Source: Aliiglaciecola sp. LCG003 (GTDB lineage Bacteria > Pseudomonadota > Gammaproteobacteria > Enterobacterales > Alteromonadaceae). Taken from it: a DNA stretch of 64,000 nt. Below, one piece after another: positions 45,319 through 53,380 of the stretch; position 1 is the stretch's first letter; each line of letters starts with the position of its first letter. The translations under genes and the position numbers were made by a program. Location of the stretch: positions 186,001 through 250,000 of the forward strand of contig NZ_CP128185.1 in the NCBI RefSeq assembly GCF_030316135.1. The letters are read 5' to 3'. The notes below the pieces were generated by a model. The model had not been told where the DNA came from and did not search any database. It saw only the letters and a list, made by a program, of their open reading frames with translations.

Positions 45319-45708
45319 CTAACGATCAAGGGTTCTCAAAATCCCGCATTCACCCACTGCATTTTCACCTTGGCAGGTCTTTAGCATATTCGCGAGGGAA
45401 GATTTTAAACTGTTTAGCTCTCTAATTCTGACCCTGACTTTGTGCAAATGATTTGCCATCATATGATCAATAGCTTCGCAGCTTCTTTCCGGAAATTGAC
45501 GTATTTCGAGCATTTTCTTGATGTCATGAAGGGAAATATTCAGGCTGCGACAATGCTTGATAAAGTCCAATTGTTGCAGCGCTTGTGGTCCGTATAAGCG
45601 GTAATTACTCTCGGAACGCGCTGCCGGGCTCAGCAAACCTTGCTGCTCGTAATAACGGATGGTTTGCACTGAGAAACCCGTCTTTCTAGCCAGTTGACCA
45701 ATTTTCAT
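45319..45708 (-). CDS. MerR-family metal regulator, CadR/PbrR-like
   Basis: A 129-residue MerR protein. The N-terminal winged helix starts MKIGQLARKTGFSVQTIRYYEQQGLL; the dimerisation helix follows, then the metal loop. Cys77, Cys112 and Cys121 have the spacing (35 and 9) of the Cd/Pb sensors CadR and PbrR, and the end CGILRTL is typical. It is divergent from a transglutaminase/CDF operon. The promoter between them has the 19-bp spacer and perfect dyad that MerR proteins untwist when metal binds. Metal specificity (Cd, Pb or Zn) is inferred from the cysteines. Confidence 0.85.
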   Translation of the reverse strand: MKIGQLARKTGFSVQTIRYYEQQGLLSPAARSESNYRLYGPQALQQLDFIKHCRSLNISLHDIKKMLEIRQFPERSCEAIDHMMANHLHKVRVRIRELNSLKSSLANMLKTCQGENAVGECGILRTLDR

Positions 45709-45724
45709 AATGCACTTTTAATGT

Positions 45725-45755
45725 TTGACCCTATAGTTACTATAGGGTTTACATT
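45725..45755 (+). promoter_or_regulatory. MerR-type promoter and operator
   Basis: TTGACC (-35, 45725-45730) and TACATT (-10, 45750-45755) are separated by 19 bp. A perfect 10+1+10 dyad ACCCTATAGT-T-ACTATAGGGT (45728-45748) fills the spacer. The over-long spacer with central dyad is the hallmark of MerR-activated promoters, and the dyad matches CadR/PbrR operators in form. It drives the plus-strand transglutaminase/CDF pair and can also repress the regulator gene. Confidence 0.93.
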
Positions 45756-45804
45756 GACCATATTCAATATTCTTTAGAATCACTCATCTACAAGGAGTAC
45801 AAAT

Positions 45805-46524
45805 ATGGATCAGGCTAGATACATACAAACAACACCTATTTTGGATTTTCATCACCCACTTTTTACCAAGCTAGTGTCCTCTAGAAATTGGCGGGGGTTA
45901 AATCAATTTGAACAAATTGGTGCCGCATATCAATATGTAAAAGATGAAATTCAATTTGGTTACAATGAAAATGATGATATTCCTGCCAGTCAAGTAATGC
46001 TAGACGGATACGGTCAATGCAACACTAAAGGTGCCCTGCTCATGGCTCTATTGCGAAGTTTAGGTATTCCCTGTAGGTTTCATGGCTTTACCATCCATCA
46101 GAACTTACAAAAGGGCGCTATACCAGCGTGGATATTGCCTTTTGCGCCAACCAAAATTTTGCATAGTTGGGTAGAAGTCTGGTTTAAAGACCGTTGGGTT
46201 AACTTGGAAGGATTTATCTTAGATATAAATTATTTGACTGCGATTCAGCAAAAGTTTGCCCGTCAATCTGGCAGGTTCTGTGGGTTTGGGATAGCAACGC
46301 TAAATTTATCGTCTCCCCCTGTGAATTGGAATGGGCAGGATACTTTTATTCAAAAAGAAGGCATCGCGGATGATTTTGGTGTATTTGATGCCCCAGATGT
46401 GTTTTATGCTCAACAAGGTACTAATGTGGGGGGACTAAGAAAAATCGTGTACCAACGAATTCTTAGGCATATTATTAATTGGAATGTCGCCAGGCTTCGC
46501 CGTTGTTATAAAGGAAATCGATAG
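45805..46524 (+). CDS. Transglutaminase-like cysteine hydrolase in a metal-resistance operon
   Basis: A 239-residue protein of the transglutaminase/protease-like superfamily. The triad is Cys72 (DGYGQCNTKGALL), His120 (LHSWVEVW) and an acidic residue at Glu135 (WVNLEGF), where Asp is more usual. No signal peptide or membrane helix is visible. AAGGAG precedes the ATG. It is the first gene behind the MerR-type promoter, and its stop is immediately followed by the CDF exporter start. So it should be made together with the exporter when metal is present. Substrate and role in metal tolerance are unknown. Confidence 0.78.
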   Translation: MDQARYIQTTPILDFHHPLFTKLVSSRNWRGLNQFEQIGAAYQYVKDEIQFGYNENDDIPASQVMLDGYGQCNTKGALLMALLRSLGIPCRFHGFTIHQNLQKGAIPAWILPFAPTKILHSWVEVWFKDRWVNLEGFILDINYLTAIQQKFARQSGRFCGFGIATLNLSSPPVNWNGQDTFIQKEGIADDFGVFDAPDVFYAQQGTNVGGLRKIVYQRILRHIINWNVARLRRCYKGNR

Positions 46525-47436
46525 ATGCACAACCACAATAATCAGCATGAGCACAGCCACCATCATCACGCTCACAATACGTCATCTAAGCGGATCGGTT
46601 GGGCATTTTTTCTCAATGTATCTTTCACTATTATCGAGTTTATCGGTGGCTGGTTAACCAACAGCACCGCAATTATGGCTGACGCGGTTCATGATCTCGG
46701 TGATAGTCTTTCTATAGGTATGGCTTGGGTTTTAAATAAGTTAGGTCAAAAGCAAGTAAGTTCTAATTTCACCTATGGCTATAAACGGCTTTCCTTGTTA
46801 GGTGCCTTGATAAATAGCGTAGTGTTAATCTTCGGCTCTGCTTGGGTATTATTTGAAGCAGTGCCCCGTTTGGCTGAGCCGCAAATGCCACATACCGAGG
46901 GCATGCTGCTAATGGCTATTTTCGGCATGGCGGTGAATGGTTTTGCCGCCTATAAACTCAGTGGTGGGGAAACGTTAAATGAACGAGTACTAAATTGGCA
47001 CTTATTCGAAGATGTCCTAGGTTGGGCGGCAGTATTCATCGTATCAGTGGTATTGATGTTTGCGGATTGGCCTATTCTTGATCCATTGTTATCTATCGGT
47101 TTCACACTTTTTATTCTATTTAATGTTATGCGCAGTCTGAAACAAACGGTCACGCTATTTTTACAAGCTTCGCCTGATCGCCAAACTCAACAGACACTGT
47201 TGGATGCGCTATTGAAGCTGGACAAGGTGGTGGATGTCCACCATGTGCATTTCTGGTCATTAGATGGTCAGAACCATGTACTAACAGCCCATTTGGTTTT
47301 GAATGATTTGTTGGATGGGGCACAATTGATAGCGCTCAAACATGAGGTGTTAATTTCTCTTCAGCCCTTTCAATTGGCTCACACTACTATTGAATTTGAA
47401 TTGCCCAGTGAATCTTGTCGTGACGCTGCAGATTAA
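46525..47436 (+). CDS. Cation diffusion facilitator, Zn/Cd exporter (CzcD-like)
   Basis: A 303-residue exporter. A His-rich N-terminus (about HNHNNQHEHSHHHHAH) precedes six membrane helices. The intramembrane metal site is His56-x3-Asp60 in TM2 (ADAVHDLGDS) and His159-x3-Asp163 in TM5 (HLFEDVLGW). That combination is typical of Zn(II)/Cd(II) transporters of the CzcD/ZitB group. A cytosolic ferredoxin-like domain with VVDVHHVHFWSLDGQNHVLTAHLVL follows. It starts at the base after the transglutaminase stop and is under the MerR-type promoter. Confidence 0.92.
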   Translation: MHNHNNQHEHSHHHHAHNTSSKRIGWAFFLNVSFTIIEFIGGWLTNSTAIMADAVHDLGDSLSIGMAWVLNKLGQKQVSSNFTYGYKRLSLLGALINSVVLIFGSAWVLFEAVPRLAEPQMPHTEGMLLMAIFGMAVNGFAAYKLSGGETLNERVLNWHLFEDVLGWAAVFIVSVVLMFADWPILDPLLSIGFTLFILFNVMRSLKQTVTLFLQASPDRQTQQTLLDALLKLDKVVDVHHVHFWSLDGQNHVLTAHLVLNDLLDGAQLIALKHEVLISLQPFQLAHTTIEFELPSESCRDAAD

Positions 47437-47496
47437 CCAGTCACCTAGACCACAAGCCGAATTTTTCAGTGCTTGTGGCTAGGAATATACCAGGGG

Positions 47497-48483
47497 TTAT
47501 GCCTCACCATCGTCTTGGTCATCAGCATTATCAACAGAGTCAGCCTGTGGCTTTTGTTTAGATTCAGTTTTGTCTGAAGCACTTTCTGCCTTTTTCTGCG
47601 ACAGCATGGTATTCAATTTTTCGCCTCCTTTGGCACCAAAATCCAAAGTCCGTATGGGGAAAGGTATAAGAATATCCGCTTCTTCAAGGGCTTTTTTTAC
47701 CAGAGTTACGGCTTCATGGCGAGCTTGCATGAAACCCGTTCCGCCAGGATAGTCAATCCAAAACCACAACAATAGGTTGACACTACTATCACCAAAACTT
47801 TCTGCAAATACCGCGGTTTCATCTTTTTTTATCACGAAGTCACACTCGTTAATTTTCTCAACTACCACATCTGCGGCTTTCTGAGGGTCATCAGCGTAAG
47901 AGATGCCAAAAGGAATTTCTAGGCGACGAATTCGATTAACTGAATAATTGGTTAAAATATTTCTGAATAAAATCTTATTTGGTATTACCTCTTCTTGGCC
48001 GAAAAAGGTCTCTACTAACGTATTTCTCAGGTTAATGGTTTTAACTGTGCCGAATACGCCTTCCGCTTTGATCACATCACCAATCATAAAGGGTTTTCTA
48101 ACCCCCATTGCAATCCCGGCAATCAGGTTTTCAGTCATATCTTGAAATGCAAATCCAATGGCTAAACCAACAATCCCTGCGCCTGCAAGTAACGACTTAA
48201 CTGTGCCAGATAAACCTAAAAAATCCAGTGCGATAAAGAGCCCAATTACCAGAATGATAATTTTAAATATGGACGCCAAAAGATCAGCAATTTGCTTGGA
48301 TTCCATGGTTTTACCAAGCACGTTGCGTAGCATTTTACTTGAGTACCGGGCTGCGATAGCAAAAAAGATTGCGATGGCAATGGCCACAATAAAGTTGGGT
48401 AGATGCTTAATACTAGCTTCTAGCCATACTTGCAGCTTTTCGTTGATTAGGCCCCAAAAATTGTCGAGTGCTTCTAGTTTCAT
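47497..48483 (-). CDS. MscS-family mechanosensitive channel
   Basis: A 328-residue small-conductance channel. Three membrane helices are visible (about 25-48, 68-90 and 93-125). The pore helix contains LLAGAGIVGLAIGFAFQDMTENLIAG with the Gly/Ala packing of MscS. The beta domain carries FMIGDVIKAEGVFGTVKTINLRNT. The last 40 residues are acidic and disordered (SADSVDNADDQDDGE region). It releases solutes on hypo-osmotic shock. Its ATG overlaps the stop of the phosphatase-kinase fusion gene (ATGA), so the two are co-translated. Confidence 0.92.
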   Translation of the reverse strand: MKLEALDNFWGLINEKLQVWLEASIKHLPNFIVAIAIAIFFAIAARYSSKMLRNVLGKTMESKQIADLLASIFKIIILVIGLFIALDFLGLSGTVKSLLAGAGIVGLAIGFAFQDMTENLIAGIAMGVRKPFMIGDVIKAEGVFGTVKTINLRNTLVETFFGQEEVIPNKILFRNILTNYSVNRIRRLEIPFGISYADDPQKAADVVVEKINECDFVIKKDETAVFAESFGDSSVNLLLWFWIDYPGGTGFMQARHEAVTLVKKALEEADILIPFPIRTLDFGAKGGEKLNTMLSQKKAESASDKTESKQKPQADSVDNADDQDDGEA

Positions 48484-50129
48484 TCGGTGGATTCCTGTTC
48501 TACTTGTGGATCCAAATTCGGCGCAAGTATATTTAGCGAAGATGGATTGACGTGGATTTCCAATTGATCATCAGAGTAGTTTTCGCCATCGATGACATAG
48601 CTAATGCTACTTGTTGACCTGATCCGAATACGACGTGCAGTGCAGTGCTTGACCGACTCAGGTGTAAAGTCTTCGGACAAACCCGAAAGAGCCAGTTCTG
48701 ATAAACTGATTATATGCTCGCTGGTGGATTCCACTACAGGTAACCATGTAAGGTCCAATAAGCCATCGCGAAAGTCTGGTTGGCCACCGCCTTGGGCTAG
48801 AACCGTTGTGAAAGGGGCGGCATTGGCAATAATCAAACTACTAGTGTGTAATTCTTGTTCGGGCTGATCATCAATCTCAATGTTTAGCGTCATAGTTTGG
48901 TTGAGGTCAATGGCTTGCCACAACCCCTTCAAATAAGCTAACTGTCCCGAGTCGTTTTTTTGATTTCTGTCGGCGCTTTCAATCATTTTTTGTTCGAAAC
49001 CTAGACCTACGACTAACAGCGTCAGTTTGTCGTTGCATTGTGCGGTATCAATTTTGATTACATTGCCAGAGGTAATGTGTTCACAGGCATCCTCAATTGG
49101 GACTATTTTAGATCTCGTCCCGAACAGAGCATGGGCCAGGGCATTAGCGGTACCAAGTGGAATAATACCCAAAGTCTTATCCGTACCCACCACTTGCGAT
49201 GCAACTTCGGTCAGGGTTCCATCACCTCCACAGGCAATTAGAGTTGAAGCACCTTGTTCTATTGCTTGCTTAGCCAACTCTCGGGCTGAAGTTTGCTCCG
49301 TTGTTTCTACAACCTTTATTTGCAAATAAGCAGAAAGTCGTTCGGTGATTTCTTGCTTATTTTCGACCCACTTCCCGCCACCAGAGACAGGGTTGGCGAT
49401 TATCCACGCTCTTTCCTGTAAACTGAGTTTGCCGTTATTATGAATTTTGCGTAACGACCTCATCTGTAAATTATTTAGCCGTGCAGTGGAGCGGACTCCC
49501 TGAATTTTTTCGAGAGCTTGTTCAACACTCATCTGAGGATATTTGCACAGCAAATAAGCTGCTACTACCAGTACAGATCTGCCGCGCCCCAGGGCGCAGT
49601 GCACAGCCACGCCGCGATTCGCTCGTCTGTGGTTTTCAATCCAGTTTACGGCGTTAACCAAATCTTCTTCGGTGGGGCTTTGGTGATCTAACACCGGCAC
49701 ATTCAGGTAAGCTAAATCGTTTGATTCTGCTGTCCAATCAAGGCCATCAAATTCTGCAGTAACATCTAAAATCCCTTTAACCCCCAAATGTTGTAGTTCA
49801 TCAATATCAGAGGGGAACAGCCTACAGGATAAGAATAGATTATCTTCGATTTGCTGAATAGCAGGAACTTTATCGTGTTTACGGACCCAAGCATTATATA
49901 AATCAATGGCAAGGAGAAAGGGTATGAATACCCAACGAATATATATGGGAATAGAGCCATTCTGCTTTTTGCGGAAAATACGCGGAGTCTTAAGGATATA
50001 GGCTGCGCTGACAAAACTTAAAGATAAGCCAATCCAAGCAAACATAGCAAAGAAATACCAGTGTGAACTGTAATAGGCTAATAAAAACGCTAAGATGGCA
50101 CCGCCAACATAATATTTGGTAATGAACAT
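48480..50129 (-). CDS. Fusion of dual-specificity phosphatase and diacylglycerol kinase domains
   Basis: A 549-residue protein with three parts. Residues about 5-80 hold three membrane helices. Residues about 90-235 are a dual-specificity/tyrosine-type phosphatase with VHCALGRGRS (His177, Cys178, Arg184, Ser185) and general acid Asp148 in PVLDHQSP. Residues about 238-540 are a DagK/YegS-like lipid kinase with ANPVSGGGK, GGDGTLTEV (301-309) and LGTANALAHAL. Both active sites look complete. A protein anchored at the membrane that can phosphorylate a lipid and dephosphorylate a lipid or protein is unusual. It is coupled to the MscS gene downstream by a 4-nt overlap. The substrates are unknown. 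Confidence 0.88.
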   Translation of the reverse strand: MFITKYYVGGAILAFLLAYYSSHWYFFAMFAWIGLSLSFVSAAYILKTPRIFRKKQNGSIPIYIRWVFIPFLLAIDLYNAWVRKHDKVPAIQQIEDNLFLSCRLFPSDIDELQHLGVKGILDVTAEFDGLDWTAESNDLAYLNVPVLDHQSPTEEDLVNAVNWIENHRRANRGVAVHCALGRGRSVLVVAAYLLCKYPQMSVEQALEKIQGVRSTARLNNLQMRSLRKIHNNGKLSLQERAWIIANPVSGGGKWVENKQEITERLSAYLQIKVVETTEQTSARELAKQAIEQGASTLIACGGDGTLTEVASQVVGTDKTLGIIPLGTANALAHALFGTRSKIVPIEDACEHITSGNVIKIDTAQCNDKLTLLVVGLGFEQKMIESADRNQKNDSGQLAYLKGLWQAIDLNQTMTLNIEIDDQPEQELHTSSLIIANAAPFTTVLAQGGGQPDFRDGLLDLTWLPVVESTSEHIISLSELALSGLSEDFTPESVKHCTARRIRIRSTSSISYVIDGENYSDDQLEIHVNPSSLNILAPNLDPQVEQESTE

Positions 50130-50225
50130 ATGAATCCTCGTTGAATCACCGCAAAAATCTAATTTTCAGATTACTAAAGGTTAGACGGTTCTGCGGGGTT
50201 TCACCGCCACAATGAACCGAAAGCA

Positions 50226-50256
50226 TGTCGTGTCTAATGAGATTAAAGACACGACA
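50226..50256 (-). terminator. Perfect 10-bp hairpin after the hemerythrin gene
   Basis: TGTCGTGTCT and AGACACGACA arms with an 11-nt loop, just past the hemerythrin stop on the minus strand. The U-tract is poor (TGCTTTCGG). Confidence 0.5.
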
Positions 50257-50272
50257 CCTAGCAAGCGGGTAG

Positions 50273-50710
50273 TTACGATTCTTGAATTTCCATCTCATGT
50301 CTATATTCATCGGCCAACTTTTGCTTTTGAGCCGCAGTCAAAACTTTACCAGCTTGTTGAAAGAACTCATGCTCTTCCTCATCAAGATGATGTAAAACAA
50401 GCTCTTGTAATGACTTCATATGAATTAACCACGCAGACGAGCTCATGTCAGTGTTTTCTAGCTTTTCAACCAACTCATCAATTTCATGATGCTCGGCGAT
50501 AGCATGCCTAGAGGGTTCAATTGTATTGTCCGACTCCATCAATGGAGAGTAGAAATGACGTTCCTCAGCAATGGCATGATGGGCTAGCTCTGCTTTTAAT
50601 TCTGTGAAATACTTTTGACGACTTTCGCTGTTACCGGTTGTTTCAACCAATATCTTCATTAATAACCGTTGCTTCTCATGGTCTTTGCGGATCGCTGTGA
50701 AAATTTCCAT
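50273..50710 (-). CDS. Hemerythrin HHE-domain protein
   Basis: A 145-residue four-helix protein. Iron ligands are expected from His11 (RKDHEKQ), HHAIAEERHF, RHAIAEHHEID and HHLDEEEHEFF, the repeated H-x3-E pattern of the HHE family. It is cytosolic, with no signal peptide. AGGAG lies upstream of the ATG. Such proteins bind O2 or NO, or help repair iron-sulfur clusters under oxidative stress. It is a lone gene between the phosphatase-kinase fusion and the signalling operon. Confidence 0.87.
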   Translation of the reverse strand: MEIFTAIRKDHEKQRLLMKILVETTGNSESRQKYFTELKAELAHHAIAEERHFYSPLMESDNTIEPSRHAIAEHHEIDELVEKLENTDMSSSAWLIHMKSLQELVLHHLDEEEHEFFQQAGKVLTAAQKQKLADEYRHEMEIQES

Positions 50711-50932
50711 GTGGTTCTCCTGTAAGTTTGAGATTAGATTAACTATACAGAAGCGAATAACATGCCAGACTCCTATAAGCTTCTTATACTATTGATTTAG
50801 CGAGAATAAATTCTAATTCTTGAATGGAATAAGGTGAAATAGATTAGCAAACCATCTGTGCTGATAGCAATATTTACAGAAAATGAGAATATTTTTCCAA
50901 GGGAAAGGGCAATCCAAGGATTAAAAGAAGGG

Positions 50933-52894
50933 TTATTCAAATAGCGTCGCGAGCTTTTCCATATTGACAGGTTTGAGCAAAGAACGGCTGGCGCCGATTT
51001 TTTGCAAACCCTTAGGATCAAGCTCTAAGCCGCTGACAACGATGATTTCCGCTAACGGTTGTTTTTGGCGGATCTGCAAAGCCAAATCTGAGCCTGTAAT
51101 ATCAGGTAAGTGCATATCCAACAGCACTTTATGCCAACATTCTCGCTGCAATAGCTCTATACACGCTGCTCCGGTAGATGCTACTTGTACTGTAGCCCCG
51201 AGGTTTTCTAATAATATTTTTGTCAGTTGGGCGGTATCCCCATCATCTTCGACTAACAAAATATTAATCTTCTCGATGGGTAATGGATTTGAATCGACAT
51301 TGACAGCCACTTGCGGATCCGGATTACAAAGTAAATATTTTTTCAATACCTCATAAAGCTGACCTTTATTAATTGGCTTGTGAACCACATCAGTAAAGCC
51401 TGTTTCAATTAACGACTCTCTAACACCCTTAAGGGCCGCTGCAGTCAGAGCAATGACTGGATTTTTAAATTCATTTTGGCGAATTTTGACCACCGACTGC
51501 CTACCATCTAGCACAGGCATATGGATGTCCATCAATACCAAGTCATAGGGGGTTGCTGCCAGTAGAGCTGCTTTACATTTCTCAATTGCGTCGGCTCCAT
51601 CTTGTGACGTCTCGACGTCTAGGCCGAAAGAACCACAAATTTGGCTGGTTAATTGGCGGATATCTTTTATGTCATCGACAACTAAAATACGTCCACAAAG
51701 ACCATTCATCGGTTTGGCTAGCTCAGGCGCAAATGACTTCTGAAAATTTAGGATCTGCCTAGGTTCGTTAATAATATCACCAGGAGAAATACTGAAGGTA
51801 AATTGGCTGCCTACATTGGGTTCAGAATGGACTTTAATTTCTCCTCCCATTCGTTTAACCAACTCAGTGCAAATCGCTAATCCTAGGCCGGCACCTTCTT
51901 TCTGCCTAGACACAATATCTTCAATTTGTTCAAAGGGTTTGAAAATAGCGCTAAGTTTGTCATCCGGGATACCTATACCGGTATCTGTTACCTCGAAGAA
52001 GATAAACTCACGACCCTTCTTGAGGCCACTCCAAATTCGAATGGTTATTTTACCTTGCGTGGTAAACTTAATCGCATTGTAGGTGAGGTTGATTAAAATC
52101 TGACGTAAACGAGTCGAGTCAACAAAAATATGTTGTGGTAAAGCAGATTTAGCTTCTATTTCCAAGCTTAAACCTTTGTCTTGTGCATTGATTCTAAGCA
52201 AGAAAAAAACATCGGTAATGAATCGGCCTAAATCAATTTTGCTTCTATTTAGTTCTAATTTGTTGGCTGCAATTTTGGAAAGATCTAATACATCATTTAA
52301 TAAACTTAGAAGGTGCTTGCCATTACTTAGAATAATATTCAGTTCATCACTAGCGCCCAGTTGCTTATTATTATTGTTTAGTAGTAATTCGGTATAACCA
52401 AGAATAGAAGTCAATGGTGTACGTAATTCATGGCTTAAATGGGCTAAAAAACGGTCCTTTGAACGGTTCTTGGTCTCTGCTTTGATACGTTCAAATCTCT
52501 CCTTAGTGAAATCATGGCGGGCTAGGGCGTAACGAATAGAACGAGCAAATCGGCGGGTACTGATTTCGGCTTTGTTGAGATAATCTACTGCACCAGCATC
52601 AAGGGCTGATTGATCGAGTTCGTCGTCCGTCTGCCCGGTCAACATAATTATTGGGGTATTGCAGCCGTTCTCTGCGGCGGCTTGAAGTACCTCCAAACCG
52701 CTTTGGGCGCCGAGTTGATAATCCAGCAAGCAGATGTCGAAGCCACCACCGATCAGTAACTCAAGGGCTTTACTTGGTGAGGTCACCCATTTTATATCGA
52801 AACTATGGGATTCGAGCTGCTGCAAATAATCGCTGGTTAATAAGTAATCATCTTCATCATCTTCAACCAATAATACGCGGGCATACTTGCTCAT
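50933..52894 (-). CDS. Hybrid histidine kinase REC-HisKA-HATPase-REC-REC
   Basis: A 653-residue soluble hybrid kinase. The first receiver (about 5-120) has acidic EDDEDD and phospho-acceptor Asp58 (LLDYQLG). The HisKA domain (about 148-215) has His155 in HLSHELRTPL. The ATPase domain (about 260-375) has NAIKF, DTGIGIPDD and GAGLGLAIC. The second receiver (about 405-520) has ILVVDDIKD and LMDIHMPVLDG. The third (about 535-650) has ILLVEDDGD and LLDMHLPDITG. All three receivers keep the Asp. No membrane helix is seen, so the N-terminal receiver is probably the input. It is the last gene of a five-gene phosphorelay operon. Confidence 0.92.
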   Translation of the reverse strand: MSKYARVLLVEDDEDDYLLTSDYLQQLESHSFDIKWVTSPSKALELLIGGGFDICLLDYQLGAQSGLEVLQAAAENGCNTPIIMLTGQTDDELDQSALDAGAVDYLNKAEISTRRFARSIRYALARHDFTKERFERIKAETKNRSKDRFLAHLSHELRTPLTSILGYTELLLNNNNKQLGASDELNIILSNGKHLLSLLNDVLDLSKIAANKLELNRSKIDLGRFITDVFFLLRINAQDKGLSLEIEAKSALPQHIFVDSTRLRQILINLTYNAIKFTTQGKITIRIWSGLKKGREFIFFEVTDTGIGIPDDKLSAIFKPFEQIEDIVSRQKEGAGLGLAICTELVKRMGGEIKVHSEPNVGSQFTFSISPGDIINEPRQILNFQKSFAPELAKPMNGLCGRILVVDDIKDIRQLTSQICGSFGLDVETSQDGADAIEKCKAALLAATPYDLVLMDIHMPVLDGRQSVVKIRQNEFKNPVIALTAAALKGVRESLIETGFTDVVHKPINKGQLYEVLKKYLLCNPDPQVAVNVDSNPLPIEKINILLVEDDGDTAQLTKILLENLGATVQVASTGAACIELLQRECWHKVLLDMHLPDITGSDLALQIRQKQPLAEIIVVSGLELDPKGLQKIGASRSLLKPVNMEKLATLFE

Positions 52895-52917
52895 GACGCT
52901 TCCAATCTCAAATTTAC

Positions 52918-53379
52918 TCAGATATCAGTGTTGTAAGGTAGCTCAACAAATTCAACCCAGTATTTGCCCAGAGTTTTCATAAGTTCAACCAATCCTTCAA
53001 AATTGACTGGCTTGGTAATGTATGAGGCTGCACCTAAGCCGTAGCCTTTAACCATATCTTCTTCTTGTTGAGATGTGGTTAAGATGACAACCGGAATACC
53101 TTTCAAATTATCATCTGATTTGATTTCTTTTAGTGCTTCGCGACCATCCATGCGAGGCATATTCAAATCTAATAATATTAAGCCCGGGCGAGGACTGTTT
53201 TGTATATCACTAAATTTTCCTTCTCGGCGCAAGTATTGCAGCAATTCGACCCCATCTTCTACACAATAGAGTCTGTTTAATACTCTGCTTTCATTCAGTG
53301 CATCTTGCGCCAACAAACGATCGTCTTCATCATCATCGGCCATTAATATGGTAATGGGTTTCGCTTTACTAAAGGGCAT
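52918..53379 (-). CDS. Single-domain response regulator, Rcp1-like
   Basis: A 153-residue receiver-only protein from the ATG at 53379, which has GGAG 9 nt upstream; a TTG at 53397 is less likely. It begins KPITILMADDDEDDRLLAQDAL, with phospho-acceptor in ILLDLNMPRMDG and Lys in SYITKPVNF. The long loop with REGKFSDIQNSPRPGLI is typical of Rcp1-type regulators that serve phytochrome-like or CHASE3 kinases. It has no output domain. Its start is 3 nt beyond the kinase stop, so it is the likely partner of the preceding CHASE3 kinase. Confidence 0.9.
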   Translation of the reverse strand: MPFSKAKPITILMADDDEDDRLLAQDALNESRVLNRLYCVEDGVELLQYLRREGKFSDIQNSPRPGLILLDLNMPRMDGREALKEIKSDDNLKGIPVVILTTSQQEEDMVKGYGLGAASYITKPVNFEGLVELMKTLGKYWVEFVELPYNTDI

Positions 53380-53380
53380 A

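Noticed and set aside
50797-51021. 74-codon minus-strand frame overlapping the hybrid kinase end
   Set aside because: It overlaps the conserved third receiver domain in another frame and has no start signals. The 50711-50932 gap itself shows no gene.
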